64,000 nt of DNA from Steroidobacter agaridevorans (GCF_009932555.1 NZ_BLJO01000008.1:58644-122643), one strand, 5' to 3'; counted from the stretch's first letter, positions 26,878-36,266 are shown. The notes: generated by a model from the letters alone, not told the origin. Numbers and translations: made by a program.

Positions 26878-27063
26878 TGTTTTAAATCCGCCCCGACGCG
26901 TTGGCCACGCGTTGTATGCAAACCCGAAAGTGCTGGTCCGCGATCTGTCGTCGCTTCGTCGGACACCATACTCTGTCAGCGGGAGCAATTGATGCTCCGT
27001 GTCACAAAATCAGGGAAACGCTCAGGACTGGTTGAGCGGGCGCGAGACAGGCATGCTTTTCCC

Positions 27064-27505
27064 ATGAACCGCGACAGATGGCATCGATTGATGGCGGCGT
27101 TCGCGTTGCCGGAAACCAACGAGTCGTTCGAACAGCTGCTGGATGCTTATTCGCAGAAGCATCGCCATTACCACACGGGCGCGCACATCGATCACGCGCG
27201 TTCGAGCTCACATCCTCGCCACGCGCCATGAGGCTCCCGCCGAGCTCGACGATTCCAAGCTCGTCGTCGACATCGATCTGTCGATACTCGGCGTGGATGA
27301 AGCTGCTTACGCGCGCTTCGAGTCCGACGTTCGTCAGGAATATCGCTGGGCGCCCGGTCCCCTGTTCCGAAGCAAGCGCGCGGAAATCCTCGAATCGTTT
27401 CTGGCGCGTTCAACCATCTACAGCACGACTCTGTTCCGAGATCGCTACGAAGCGCCAGCTCGCCGCAATCTCAGGGCGGCTATCGTTGCCCTACGGGGTG
27501 AATGA
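27064..27505 (+). pseudogene. Decayed metal-dependent HD phosphohydrolase
   Basis: From ATG 27064 one frame reads MNRDRWHRLMAAFALPETNE up to YHTGAHIDHA. The next frame continues from about 27197 with RVRAHILATRHEAP, LVVDIDLSILGVD and VRQEYRWAPGPLFRSKRAEI, which is the C-terminal half of the same family. Intact relatives have about 60 residues between these parts, including the FHDA/HD metal motif, which are gone here. A deletion plus frame change therefore destroyed the gene. Confidence 0.75.
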
Positions 27506-27598
27506 TCGGCGGTCCGCTATTACATAACTTCCTGTACCTGGCACGACCGCAGACGTGTGTTAATATTTCATGGTCGTGCTCGAGGACGGAAACCGCTT

Positions 27599-28249
27599 GT
27601 GAGAAACGGATACTTATTGCTGCTGTTTGCTTTCCTTGCAGGTTGCGGCGGTGGAGGCGGGAAACGTCCTCGCGATGCAGACAGGGACGGCGTGGCGGAT
27701 GCGCAGGATTGCGCCGTGAATGACGCTAGCCGCTGGCAGAACCTCAGCTATCAGTCAGTGGACAGCGATGCAGACGGACATCGCGCGAGTTCCAGCGGCC
27801 AGCTATGCGCTGGCAGCGCTCTTCCTTCATCTCATTCCGCGTCGGCTGTTGCTGCGAGCGACGTCGATTGCAACGACAGCGACGCGTCGCTGTGGCGGAT
27901 CCTGCCCTATGTTTCCCGAGATGCGGACGCCGACGGCTTCAGCCTCGCGGCCAGCGGCGAAGTTTGTTCGGGCGACGCGTTGCCGGCGGGCTATGGCACA
28001 ACCGCGCCTCAGGCCACATTGGCGGACTGCGATGACTCGTCCGCTACCACCTGGCGAGTGATGATGACTTACGGCGATGCCGACGGCGATGGCGTCGGAG
28101 CGGGGGCGGGCGAGGTGACATGCATCGGCACGAATGCGCCGCCGGCAAGATCGTTGCTTGGATACGATCCCGTCGACGACCCAAGCGATCCCACCGCCAT
28201 CAGCGTATCGAATCTCGAGCTGTCCGCGTGGCAGCTCACGACTCCTTAA
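27599..28249 (+). CDS. Lipoprotein with calcium-binding repeats
   Basis: 216 residues from the GTG at 27599, chosen because the signal peptide (YLLLLFAFLAGC) follows directly; an upstream ATG at 27557 is possible. After the lipobox and a Gly run come repeated acidic loops of the DxDxDGxxD type (DADRDGVADAQDC, DSDADGHRAS, DADADGFSL, DADGDGVGAG), as in thrombospondin type 3 or EF-hand-like proteins. Paired cysteines recur in each repeat (about 40 residues). It should bind Ca2+ on the cell surface; its role is unknown. Confidence 0.7.
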   Translation: MRNGYLLLLFAFLAGCGGGGGKRPRDADRDGVADAQDCAVNDASRWQNLSYQSVDSDADGHRASSSGQLCAGSALPSSHSASAVAASDVDCNDSDASLWRILPYVSRDADADGFSLAASGEVCSGDALPAGYGTTAPQATLADCDDSSATTWRVMMTYGDADGDGVGAGAGEVTCIGTNAPPARSLLGYDPVDDPSDPTAISVSNLELSAWQLTTP

Positions 28250-28282
28250 CATTCCAACACTGCAATTCATGGAGAACGTGTA

Positions 28283-28612
28283 ATGACGCGATCATTGTTC
28301 GCGCTGGCTCTGCTTGCCGCTACGTCCTCGGCCGTAGCCGCACCTACCAGCTATGTCTTCGACAGCGTGAGCAAGTTCGACTTGGGCGCACGGCTGATCA
28401 CGCTCACCGGCATTCTTCAGGGCGAATCGACGCCAACAACGCTGACGTGGGTCGATAATACGAACGGCGACAATCGATATCCTGTGAATCGCTGTGTTCC
28501 GGTTCTGTTGACCATGATCGAGAAGCCGGGCCGATACTTGCTGAATCTCTCGATCGATCCAGCAGAATTGAACGTGGGCACCATCAGCTGCGGTCTCGAG
28601 CTCAAAAACTGA
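28283..28612 (+). CDS. Small secreted protein
   Basis: 109 residues; GGAG eight bases before the ATG. Signal peptide (ALALLAATSSAVAA) and a mature part of about 90 residues with two cysteines (RCVPVLLTM and ISCGLELKN), likely one disulfide. LARLITLTGILQG-like segments suggest a beta fold. It follows the calcium-binding lipoprotein by 33 bp and may be co-transcribed. No family recognised. Confidence 0.65.
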   Translation: MTRSLFALALLAATSSAVAAPTSYVFDSVSKFDLGARLITLTGILQGESTPTTLTWVDNTNGDNRYPVNRCVPVLLTMIEKPGRYLLNLSIDPAELNVGTISCGLELKN

Positions 28613-28618
28613 GCATCC

Positions 28619-28653
28619 GCGCAGGGTCAGCCGCAATCGAGCTGGCCCTGCGC
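28619..28653. terminator. Bidirectional hairpin terminator candidate
   Basis: GCGCAGGGTCAGC (28619-28631) pairs with GCTGGCCCTGCGC (28641-28653), with one G-T pair and a nine-base loop. It lies between convergent genes. Confidence 0.65.
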
Positions 28654-28680
28654 TTCCCGAACGGATGCTGGATCGATGGC

Positions 28681-29202
28681 CTAAGCCGCACTCCGACATT
28701 CGATCGCGGATGGAGCAGTAGAAGACTGCGGCGCAAGCCGGGCCTGCATGTCAGTGATCACGATCCGATGCATGGCGGAAATAACGTGATCGATAAAGAA
28801 GCGCGGGATGAAGCGGGCCGCCCCGCGTAGCTCGTAACGCGTCAGCATGTGCACGGAACACGTGCCGTCCTCGCGCGGCTCGATCTGGATCGTGCCGCCT
28901 TTCAGCAGAATGCGTGTGGCGTAACGGATCGATTGTTCGACGATGTCGAAGTCGATGCGCCGGCCGGAAGCGATCTGACGGATCTGCTTCGTGAGATACC
29001 CGCCGTCGCTGTACATGCAGCGGGAGATATCGCCGACCGCTCGATAAGCGCCGCTGGTTCGCTGGGGCACCGGCAGCACGGTGCGTAGAAGCAGCGAAGG
29101 TTGAATCTCGATGTGCTCGTAGAAACAAACCTTGTCCCAGGCGCGCTGCGCGCTGCAGGAAAGATCGCCGGAAGTGCAGGTGAAATGAACTTGCTTGCTC
29201 AT
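28681..29202 (-). CDS. SRPBCC/START-like domain protein
   Basis: 173 residues from ATG 29202. Opens QVHFTCTSGDLSCSAQRAWD and has DFDIVEQSIRYATRILLKGG, then ELRGAARFIPRFFIDHVISAMH, the helix that closes the lipid-binding cavity of Bet v1/polyketide-cyclase folds. Such proteins bind hydrophobic ligands. It is 26 bp downstream of the methyltransferase gene on the same strand, so the two probably act on the same molecule. The C-terminal 20 residues are Ser/Ala-rich. Confidence 0.6.
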   Translation of the reverse strand: MSKQVHFTCTSGDLSCSAQRAWDKVCFYEHIEIQPSLLLRTVLPVPQRTSGAYRAVGDISRCMYSDGGYLTKQIRQIASGRRIDFDIVEQSIRYATRILLKGGTIQIEPREDGTCSVHMLTRYELRGAARFIPRFFIDHVISAMHRIVITDMQARLAPQSSTAPSAIECRSAA

Positions 29203-29228
29203 GATTGAGATCCCTGTAGTGACGAGAG

Positions 29229-29915
29229 TTATTGGCGAGTGGAGGCAGCAGTCGGCACCACGGCGCTGAACAGCGCCATGCAGCCGATCAATTCGACGTT
29301 GCAATCGATGAAGCGCGCCGACAGTGCGGCATGCAGATCGCTAGAGCGATCGTTGGTGTTGTCGATGACGCGCAGACGACTGAGCAGCGGGTGAACGAGA
29401 CGCCGGCTGATTCGCAACGGGACACCGTCATAAACCAGTGTGTAGCCGAAGATCTTGGTTCCCGGCCGGGTGAGCGGGCGGATGTTGTCGAAGACGCGGC
29501 TCTTGAACGGCAGGTCGCCAGCGAGGCAATGGATGATGCCGCCGAGCGCGACCGAGTCGAACGGACCGCCAGGAAGGCCCGTCATCGGGTCGAGCACATC
29601 TCGCAGATAAGTGCTCGGGCGATAGCGCGACAGCCGGCGGGCGGTGTGCGCCAGGCAGTTCGGTTGCAGATCGATCAGCGCGAGTCTGGGGTTGGGAGAT
29701 TCGAAGCCGCAGCGGTCCAGAAAGAAACCGGTGCCGACGCCGATGTCCGCATGATTGAACGTAACGTGCCGACGATAGTGTTCGACCAGGACCTCCGGAT
29801 CGCAGCCCCAGACGCGCGGGGCGACCAGGTTCACGATCAACGGGTCGTACACATGCAGGCCAAGCTTCGTGTAGGCCTTGATCGAATGCCGAGGCAGAGA
29901 AAGGGTAGCCAGCAT
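29229..29915 (-). CDS. Class I SAM-dependent methyltransferase
   Basis: 228 residues. The SAM-binding motif is ADIGVGTGFFLDRCG (residues about 56-70), followed by LALIDLQPNCL (acidic residue for ribose) and VALGGIIHCL. The N-terminus has KLGLHVYDPLIVNLVAPRVWG, typical of small-molecule methyltransferases near natural-product or lipid genes. It shares an operon with the SRPBCC protein. Substrate unknown. Confidence 0.8.
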   Translation of the reverse strand: MLATLSLPRHSIKAYTKLGLHVYDPLIVNLVAPRVWGCDPEVLVEHYRRHVTFNHADIGVGTGFFLDRCGFESPNPRLALIDLQPNCLAHTARRLSRYRPSTYLRDVLDPMTGLPGGPFDSVALGGIIHCLAGDLPFKSRVFDNIRPLTRPGTKIFGYTLVYDGVPLRISRRLVHPLLSRLRVIDNTNDRSSDLHAALSARFIDCNVELIGCMALFSAVVPTAASTRQ

Positions 29916-30058
29916 GGCTCGGGTGCGAATGGCGTGGCGACGTTGACCACGACCCGAGCATCGATCGCTATGGCAGGCGCCGGCTTCCGCAAAGATCAGT
30001 GCGGATCAAAAATATTCCGGTAGCTTTCGAATCAACGATTTAGCGACTTCCAGAAAGA

Positions 30059-31087
30059 TCATGGAGGAGTCTGGGAGCGCCGATAGTCGCCCGGCGACTG
30101 GCCAGTGGCCTCCTTGAAGGCCGCGTAGAACGCCGACTGCGAGCGGAATCCCGTGTCCATGCTGATCGACAGGATGGAACGGCTGGGCGCAGAAATAAGT
30201 AAAGTCTTCGCGGCGTTCACGCGGCACTCCCGAACATATCGGGAGAACCCAATGCCGAGCCGCGTGTTGATCAGCTCCGACAGCTGATGGCCCGACAGCC
30301 CGACCGCCTCGGCCAGGGAGGCCAGGCTCAGGCTCTCGTTCTGATACGCCTTGCCGTCGATCATGACCTGGTTGAGCTTCGCCAGGGAGGCATCCACGTC
30401 GACCTCTCGCAGGGTCGAGGAGCCATATTTGACGCGTGCGGCTTCGGTCAGGTCGCCGATCAGATTGGGATTGCCCACCAGCGCGACGAGCATGATGGCC
30501 ACTCCGAGGGCGACGGCGTTGTTGTAGAAGTAATAGAAGTAGTCGTGATCGACGTACGGAATCGCAAAGCCGAGCCCGAGCACGATGACGGCCAGCACCG
30601 ACATGACCGCGAAGTAGAGGAATTCGAAGCGGAACTGCTTGCGCTGGTCGCGCAGTCCATAGACCAGATTGCCCAGCCACAGCGAGTAGCCGGCGCCGAG
30701 CGTGAACAGGAGGGGCAGCGCAATCTTCAGCGGCAGCAGGAACAGCGCTGGGATGGGCAGGAAATGCAGCAGCTGGAAGGGGCGAAAGGTCTCGGTGGGC
30801 AGAATGGCCCAGCGTCCGAACGAGTAGAACGCCGGCGGCACCATGAAGAGCGCCAGCTTGTAATAGAAGTGCGCGAGCGGTTGTCCGCCACCCGTGAAGT
30901 ACACGAGGTGCCCGACCTCGATCGTGGCCAGCGCGGCAACCAGCGCCGCGCACGAGGCGATGGAATAGATCGACTTGCCGGGCACGTCGATGAGCGCGAC
31001 ATAGGCGAGCAGCAGCAATACCGCGCTGACGGCGGCGAAGCCGGCGATAGCGATGTTGGTCAGGTCGAACAGTGAAAGATCGTTCAT
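30059..31087 (-). CDS. Membrane-anchored AraC-family regulator
   Basis: 342 residues. Seven hydrophobic segments cover residues about 10-215. The C-terminal 100 residues are the two HTH motifs of AraC proteins: SLASLAEAVGLSGHQLSELI and ILSISMDTGFRSQSAFYAAF. The 7TM sensor is linked to DNA binding, so it could sense envelope or small-molecule signals. It starts 24 bp after the M13 peptidase gene on the same strand. Confidence 0.88.
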   Translation of the reverse strand: MNDLSLFDLTNIAIAGFAAVSAVLLLLAYVALIDVPGKSIYSIASCAALVAALATIEVGHLVYFTGGGQPLAHFYYKLALFMVPPAFYSFGRWAILPTETFRPFQLLHFLPIPALFLLPLKIALPLLFTLGAGYSLWLGNLVYGLRDQRKQFRFEFLYFAVMSVLAVIVLGLGFAIPYVDHDYFYYFYNNAVALGVAIMLVALVGNPNLIGDLTEAARVKYGSSTLREVDVDASLAKLNQVMIDGKAYQNESLSLASLAEAVGLSGHQLSELINTRLGIGFSRYVRECRVNAAKTLLISAPSRSILSISMDTGFRSQSAFYAAFKEATGQSPGDYRRSQTPP

Positions 31088-31111
31088 TCGGCAAGAGTGT
31101 AACTTGCCTGC

Positions 31112-33133
31112 TCACCAAACCTCACATCGCTGTTCGGCGGCGCGCACCATCGGTGCGTCGGCTTTGCATTGGAATGCCTGTTGGAACTCGGGCAGGTTGG
31201 ACAGCGGGCCGATCACGCGATACTTGGCGATGGGGTGCGGATCTCCTTGCACCATGGAGCGCGCGAACTCCGGACGGATTTCATCGCCGCGGAACTGGCC
31301 CCATGCGATGAAGAACTGCTGTTCGGGAGTGAAGCCGTCGATCGTAGGCAGCGGCGGCTTGCCCCGGCGGGAGATCTCGAGCGCGCGATAGGCGATGCGC
31401 GCGCCGGCCAGATCGCCGATGCTTTCGCCGAGCACCAGCCTGCCGTTGTGATGAATGCCCGGCTCGATGAAATAACCGTCGAACTGTTTCACGACACAGG
31501 CGGTGCGCGTTTGAAACGCTTTGAGATCGGCGTCGCTCCACCAATTGTGCAGCCGGCCCTGGGCATCGTACTGGGCGCCTTGATCGTCGAAGCCGTGGCT
31601 GATCTCGTGGCCGATCACGACGCCGATGGCGCCATAGTTGACGGCATCGCTCGCGGCCAGGTCGAATGCGGGCGGCTGTAAAATGCCGGCGGGAAAGACG
31701 ATCTCATTGAGCGCCGGGCTGTAGTACGCATCGGAAGTCGGCGGGGTCATGCCCCAGCGGCCGCGATCCAGCGGCTTGCCAATGGTCGACCAGTTGTCAC
31801 GAATGTTGAACTGCCGTCCGGCGATCACGTTGTTCCAGTAGCTGTCGCGGCTGATGGGGACGGCGCTGTAATCGAGCCACTTGTCCGGATAGCCGACCTT
31901 CGGATTGAACGTCGCGAGCTTTTCGAGCGCGCGCTGCTTGGTGGCCGGCGTCATCCATTGCAGGCCTTCGATGGTCTCGCCCATCGCAAGGCGCAGGTTC
32001 TGCACCATCTCCTGCACGCGCGCTTTCGCCTGAGGCGGGAAGTACTTCTCGACGTAGATCTTGCCGACAGCCTCGCCCAACAATGCATCCGCCGACTCGG
32101 CGCATTGTTTCCAACGCGGCTTCATCTCTTTGGCGCCTTCCAGGTAGGCCGAGTTGAACGCGAAGTGTTCCTGCACGAACGGCTTGGAAAGCGACGGCGC
32201 CGCGGAATGCAACAGATGCCAGGTGAGATACGTCTTCCAGTCGGCGAGCGGCGTCGCGGCGAGCTGACGATCCACTTCTTTCATGAACTCCGGCTCGGCC
32301 ACATTGAGCTCGCCGCGCGGCAGCTGGCTGGTCGAGTAGTACTGCTGCCAGTCGAAGTGCGGTGTCAGCTGCTGCAGCTGAGCGAAGGTCATTTTGTGAT
32401 CGGTGGACTTCGGATCGCGCAGGGCTACGTTGTCGAGTGAATGCTGTGCCAGGGACGTTTCCATGCGCATCACTGTCCGGGCTGCGACCTTGGCGTCGCC
32501 GGCGGTGTGGCCGGCCAGCTCGAACATCTTCTGCACGTGTTCGAGATATTTGGCGCGGGCTTCCTCGAAGCGCGGCTCTTTCTTGAAGTAGTAGTCGCGG
32601 TCCGGCAGGCCGAGGCCGCTCGCGTCGATCTGCACGATCACATCATTTGGATTGCGGTCGTCGGACCAGCCATAGACGTTGAAGGGCATGGAAACGTTCA
32701 TCGCATGCAAGCGCTGGATCTCGCGCTGTACGCCCGCGTTGTCGCGGATGCTGGCGATCTCCGTGAGCTGCGGCTTGAGCGGCTCGATGCCGAGGCGATC
32801 GATGCGGGCCTCGTCCATGCAGCTCGCATAGAAATCGCCGGTGAGCTGATCGATGCTGCCTTGCTGCGCTTTGGTTGCGGCGGCGGCTTCGAGAATGATC
32901 TTGAGTCGATCTTTGTTTGCTTCGCCCGCCGCCCAGCGCCGGCTCCAGCGCGGCATGGATGCGGGGATCGGGTTCTGCGCACGCCAGGCTCCATTGGCGT
33001 ACGCGAAAAAGTCATTGCAAGGTTCGGCCTTGCGATCGATATCGCCGAGCTGGACGCCTTGGGGTCCGCCCTCGGCGGCGTAGGCCGAGCCGGCGATCAA
33101 CACCAGAATGCCCACTGCCGATGACCACTTCAT
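31112..33133 (-). CDS. M13-family zinc metallopeptidase (neprilysin/PepO-like)
   Basis: 673 residues with a signal peptide (AVGILVLIAGSAYA). The family layout is complete: N-terminal helical domain (residues 30-450) with NDFFAYANGAW, then VIGHEISHGFDDQG near residue 508 (HExxH zinc site) and GESIGDLAG (third ligand Glu) about 50 residues on; the end is CEVW. It digests small peptides in the periplasm or outside. It is probably co-transcribed with the AraC gene downstream. Confidence 0.95.
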   Translation of the reverse strand: MKWSSAVGILVLIAGSAYAAEGGPQGVQLGDIDRKAEPCNDFFAYANGAWRAQNPIPASMPRWSRRWAAGEANKDRLKIILEAAAATKAQQGSIDQLTGDFYASCMDEARIDRLGIEPLKPQLTEIASIRDNAGVQREIQRLHAMNVSMPFNVYGWSDDRNPNDVIVQIDASGLGLPDRDYYFKKEPRFEEARAKYLEHVQKMFELAGHTAGDAKVAARTVMRMETSLAQHSLDNVALRDPKSTDHKMTFAQLQQLTPHFDWQQYYSTSQLPRGELNVAEPEFMKEVDRQLAATPLADWKTYLTWHLLHSAAPSLSKPFVQEHFAFNSAYLEGAKEMKPRWKQCAESADALLGEAVGKIYVEKYFPPQAKARVQEMVQNLRLAMGETIEGLQWMTPATKQRALEKLATFNPKVGYPDKWLDYSAVPISRDSYWNNVIAGRQFNIRDNWSTIGKPLDRGRWGMTPPTSDAYYSPALNEIVFPAGILQPPAFDLAASDAVNYGAIGVVIGHEISHGFDDQGAQYDAQGRLHNWWSDADLKAFQTRTACVVKQFDGYFIEPGIHHNGRLVLGESIGDLAGARIAYRALEISRRGKPPLPTIDGFTPEQQFFIAWGQFRGDEIRPEFARSMVQGDPHPIAKYRVIGPLSNLPEFQQAFQCKADAPMVRAAEQRCEVW

Positions 33134-33214
33134 GCTGTTCTTCCCTGACGAAAGGACAGCATGAAGCCTACGTCACGCGCTCATCTCAAACAATTGCGCC
33201 CGTTGCTCGCGCCG

Positions 33215-33940
33215 TCATGCGGGGCGGCCGGTGATCGGCGGCTTGCTGACTTCCTCTGCTTCGAAGATCGTCTTGTACACAACGCCCGCGAGCGCGGCGC
33301 CGATGATGGGCATCACCCAGAACAGCCACAGTTGGCCGAGCGCCCAGTCACCGACGAACAGCGCGGGACCGGTGCTGCGCGCCGGGTTCACCGAAGTGTT
33401 GGTGACCGGAATGCTGATGAGATGAATGAGCGTCAACGCCAGGCCGATGGCGATGCCGGCGAAACCGACCGGCGCGCGTTTGTGAGTTGCGCCGAGAATG
33501 ACGATCAGGAACATGAAGGTCATCACGACTTCGCTGACCGCGCCCGCCATCATGGAATAGCCGCCGGGCGAGTGTTCGCCATAGCCGTTGCTGGCGAAGC
33601 CGCCGGCGAGACTGAAATCCGGCGAGCCGCTGGCGATGACATACAACACGCCGGCGCCGACGATCGCGCCCACCACCTGCGCCACGATGTATGAAACAAC
33701 CTGGTTTGCCGGGAATCGGCCGCCGGCCCAGAGCCCGACCGTCACCGCGGGGTTGAAATGACCGCCCGAGATCGGGCCCAGCGCATAGGCGCCGGTCAGG
33801 ACGGTCAGACCGAAGGCGAGCGAGACGCCGGCCAGTCCGATCCCCAGCTCGGGAAAGGCCGCGGCCAGCACGGCGCTGCCGCAGCCGCCGAGCACCAGCC
33901 AGAAAGTGCCAACGAACTCAGCCATGAGCTTGGCAAACAT
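33215..33940 (-). CDS. aqpZ: Aquaporin Z
   Basis: 241 residues from ATG 33940, which has AGGAG at a good distance; an earlier in-frame start lacks one. Both NPA boxes (GGHFNPAVT and NTSVNPARS) and six membrane segments are in place, and the N-terminus [20 protein letters not shown] matches AqpZ. It lets water cross the inner membrane. Confidence 0.97.
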   Translation of the reverse strand: MFAKLMAEFVGTFWLVLGGCGSAVLAAAFPELGIGLAGVSLAFGLTVLTGAYALGPISGGHFNPAVTVGLWAGGRFPANQVVSYIVAQVVGAIVGAGVLYVIASGSPDFSLAGGFASNGYGEHSPGGYSMMAGAVSEVVMTFMFLIVILGATHKRAPVGFAGIAIGLALTLIHLISIPVTNTSVNPARSTGPALFVGDWALGQLWLFWVMPIIGAALAGVVYKTIFEAEEVSKPPITGRPA

Positions 33941-34031
33941 ACGAGACCACTCCTGATTGTTATTAGCGCCATCGTAAAAGGTGCGAGCGGACTCGCACAC
34001 CAGCATTCGGGGCAGGCCCGGCAATATTAGT

Positions 34032-34769
34032 CTACGGAGCTTGCAACTTCGCGACGATGTCGCGAATTTCAGCGGGCGTATGTTCGCCTGCCAGCGGTGT
34101 TCCTGGCATGAGGTACTTACCCATATCCAGGCCGCCGATCAGCACGGGCTCGAAACCCACATCGCGGATCAGTTGCTTGGCGAGGGCGATGGCTTGTTCG
34201 TCATTGCCGGCCATGGGCATGCCCACCTTGCCGGGCGATTCGATAGCGGTGGCCATGCGAGCGGCGCCAATGGCGTTGAACGCGCGAACCAGGCGGGCGC
34301 CTGGCAGCAATTCGGCGGAGGTGAGGCCGGCGCCTTGCTCGCGAGCACGATTCGCAATCTCGCCGTCCCGGGCAGGGAAGGGATTGCAGGCATCGATCGC
34401 GATTCTGCCCTGGAGTGCGCTACCGAGGCTTTTAGCCAGTTCCGGCAGGGCGCCATAGGGAACGGCGATCAATACAGCGTGGCCGAAGGCAACGGCTTCG
34501 GCCGGCGAGCCGGCGCGGGCTTTGGCGCCGAGGCTGGCCGCGAGTTGTTTGTCGTGATCGAGATGGCGCGATGAGAACATCACCTCGTGTCCACTCTTGA
34601 TCCAGCTGCCGCCGAGGGCGCTGCCGACCTTGCCGGAGCCGATGACGCCGATGCGCTTGTTCGTTACAACGGCCGCATGAGCAGGCAGGGCTCCGGATCC
34701 AACCAGGGCGGCCGCAGCCGCGAGCTTCAACAACCGCCGGCGGCTGGCGTCGATACCGGATAGGTTCAT
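34032..34769 (-). CDS. Tat-exported NADPH-dependent reductase-like protein (COG2085)
   Basis: 245 residues from ATG 34769 (AGGAG upstream). Starts with a twin-arginine-type signal, [16 protein letters not shown], then a Rossmann domain, [18 protein letters not shown], with [11 protein letters not shown], like F420H2:NADP oxidoreductases. Members of this family serve varied redox reactions. Export of such a dinucleotide-binding protein is unusual. It lies 13 bp after the ArsR gene. Confidence 0.8.
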   Translation of the reverse strand: MNLSGIDASRRRLLKLAAAAALVGSGALPAHAAVVTNKRIGVIGSGKVGSALGGSWIKSGHEVMFSSRHLDHDKQLAASLGAKARAGSPAEAVAFGHAVLIAVPYGALPELAKSLGSALQGRIAIDACNPFPARDGEIANRAREQGAGLTSAELLPGARLVRAFNAIGAARMATAIESPGKVGMPMAGNDEQAIALAKQLIRDVGFEPVLIGGLDMGKYLMPGTPLAGEHTPAEIRDIVAKLQAP

Positions 34770-34782
34770 GGCGGGCTCCTGT

Positions 34783-35460
34783 TCAGCGAGCAAATATCTC
34801 ACGAATGGATTTTTCACCCTGAGCGGTCACGTGCAGAGCCCGTGAGTGGGGCACACGTTTTGCCCAGCGTAGCTCCATCAACCGGGCGGCCAGCGCAGCG
34901 CCGAGCGCGCCAGCCAGATGATGGCGTCGTTCGCTCCAATCCACACAGGCCCGGCATAGCGGACGGCGCGTCTGCGGCAGGCGTGCGACGGACATTCCAA
35001 GCTTGCTCAGGAGCGACCAGCCCGAATCGTTCATCGTCAGGCCGTCGCTCCGATGCACGAAGCTGCCCTGTCGTTCCAGTCCGTCATAGATGAGGACGCC
35101 GAGCTCGCCCGCCAGATGGTCGTAACACAATCGCGCTTTGCGAAGCGCCGGGTCGCGCGGACCAAATGTTTGCTGCGGCGAGGTGAGTTGCGCCAGGCCC
35201 ATCATTCCTTCCAGCAACTCCGCGACGTCGGCGTTGGCGATCCGGAAGTAACGATGGCGGCCCTGACTCTCGGCGGCGATCAGTTGAGCCTGTTGCAGTC
35301 GGGATAAATGGGAACTCATGGTCGAGCGAGTTACGCCGACTGCATCGGCAAGCTCCGTGGCGGTCAGCGCGCGACCGTCCATGAGCGCACCGAGAACCTG
35401 AGCCCTTCCGCGCTCGCCGATGACGGCGGCGACCCGCGCAATGTTGGGTCCTTCGTACAT
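34783..35460 (-). CDS. ArsR-family regulator
   Basis: 225 residues from ATG 35460. Winged-helix part: LMDGRALTATELADAVGVTRSTMSSHLSRLQQAQLI, with typical ArsR features, followed by about 110 residues that include CRACVDWSERRHH. Those cysteines could bind a metal or sense redox state. It sits between the reductase gene and the divergent NIPSNAP gene and probably controls both from the shared 75-bp region. Confidence 0.85.
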   Translation of the reverse strand: MYEGPNIARVAAVIGERGRAQVLGALMDGRALTATELADAVGVTRSTMSSHLSRLQQAQLIAAESQGRHRYFRIANADVAELLEGMMGLAQLTSPQQTFGPRDPALRKARLCYDHLAGELGVLIYDGLERQGSFVHRSDGLTMNDSGWSLLSKLGMSVARLPQTRRPLCRACVDWSERRHHLAGALGAALAARLMELRWAKRVPHSRALHVTAQGEKSIREIFAR

Positions 35461-35498
35461 GGTTCGATCCCGATCGAAGCGTCCTCGACGCTGGAGCA

Positions 35499-35521
35499 CT
35501 ATCGTAGCGCTGCCACGGTAG
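35499..35521. promoter_or_regulatory. Imperfect dyad in the ArsR/NIPSNAP divergent region
   Basis: A 23-bp dyad from CTATCGTAGCG to GCCACGGTAG has eight of eleven arm positions matching. It is centred in the 75-bp gap between divergent start codons (35460 and 35536), where an ArsR operator would be expected. A 9-bp direct repeat, GAGCACTAT, occurs at 35494 and 35529. Confidence 0.4.
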
Positions 35522-35535
35522 AAGGCTAGAGCACT

Positions 35536-35841
35536 ATGATCACCTGCTTTATTCGCTACGAAATCGACCCGTTCCAACGCGCCGCCTTCCGAGAGTACGC
35601 AGAGAACTGGGGGCGCATCATCCCTCGCTGCGGCGGCAATCTCCTGGGCTACTTCCTGCCGCACGAAGGCACGAACTACGTTGCCTGGGGATTGATTGGC
35701 TTCGACAGCCTGGCCTCGTATGAAACCTATCGAGCACGGTTGAAGGCCGATCCCGAAGGCTGCGCCAACTTCGAGTTCGCGCAGCAGCGCCGTTTCATCC
35801 TGCGCGAAGAGCGAACGTTTCTGGAGAGCGTCGAAAAATGA
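35536..35841 (+). CDS. NIPSNAP-family protein
   Basis: 101 residues, the normal single-domain size. [20 protein letters not shown], then [19 protein letters not shown] and [19 protein letters not shown] fit the dimeric alpha/beta-barrel NIPSNAP fold. Role unknown. Its stop overlaps the ATG of the monooxygenase-fold gene (ATGA). Confidence 0.9.
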   Translation: MITCFIRYEIDPFQRAAFREYAENWGRIIPRCGGNLLGYFLPHEGTNYVAWGLIGFDSLASYETYRARLKADPEGCANFEFAQQRRFILREERTFLESVEK

Positions 35842-36176
35842 TTGCGGTGATCTTCGAAGTCGTGCCGGCGCCCGGGCAGATGACTGCCTATCTGGACACG
35901 GCGGCCAGCCTGCGCCCCTTGCTCGACGGCATCGATGGCTTCATTTCGATCGAACGATTTCAAAGCCTCAGCGATTCCGGTCGCATCCTGTCGCTGTCCT
36001 TCTGGCGCGATGAAGAAGCAGTCCGCCAATGGCGTAACCTGCCGCCCCACCGTTCTGCGCAGGCCGCCGGTCGCGAGTCGATCTTTGCCGACTATCGGCT
36101 GCGCGTAGCGGCAGTTGTGCGTGACTATGGCATGCACAATAGAGATGAAGCGCCGGACGATTCGCGCGGCAGCTGA
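35838..36176 (+). CDS. Antibiotic-biosynthesis-monooxygenase-fold protein
   Basis: 112 residues. [20 protein letters not shown], then [31 protein letters not shown], the standard ABM ferredoxin-like fold. Some members oxidise small aromatic molecules, others degrade haem; specificity is unclear. Translationally coupled to the NIPSNAP gene, under the ArsR regulator. Confidence 0.9.
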   Translation: MIAVIFEVVPAPGQMTAYLDTAASLRPLLDGIDGFISIERFQSLSDSGRILSLSFWRDEEAVRQWRNLPPHRSAQAAGRESIFADYRLRVAAVVRDYGMHNRDEAPDDSRGS

Positions 36177-36224
36177 ACGCGCTTCGATCCGTCCCTGTTT
36201 GAATCTATATATCCCTGACAACGA

Positions 36225-36266
36225 TTGTGATCGCGCCGCTCGCGGCAGCATAATGACACCGGTGTC
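36225..36266 (+). promoter_or_regulatory. Promoter and palindromic operator before the pectate lyase gene
   Basis: TTGTGA (36225-36230) and CATAAT (36249-36254) are 18 bp apart. A perfect 12-bp palindrome, GACACCGGTGTC (36255-36266), starts directly after the -10. A CG-centred palindrome in this position is typical of LacI-type repressors; the regulator itself is not nearby. Confidence 0.6.
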
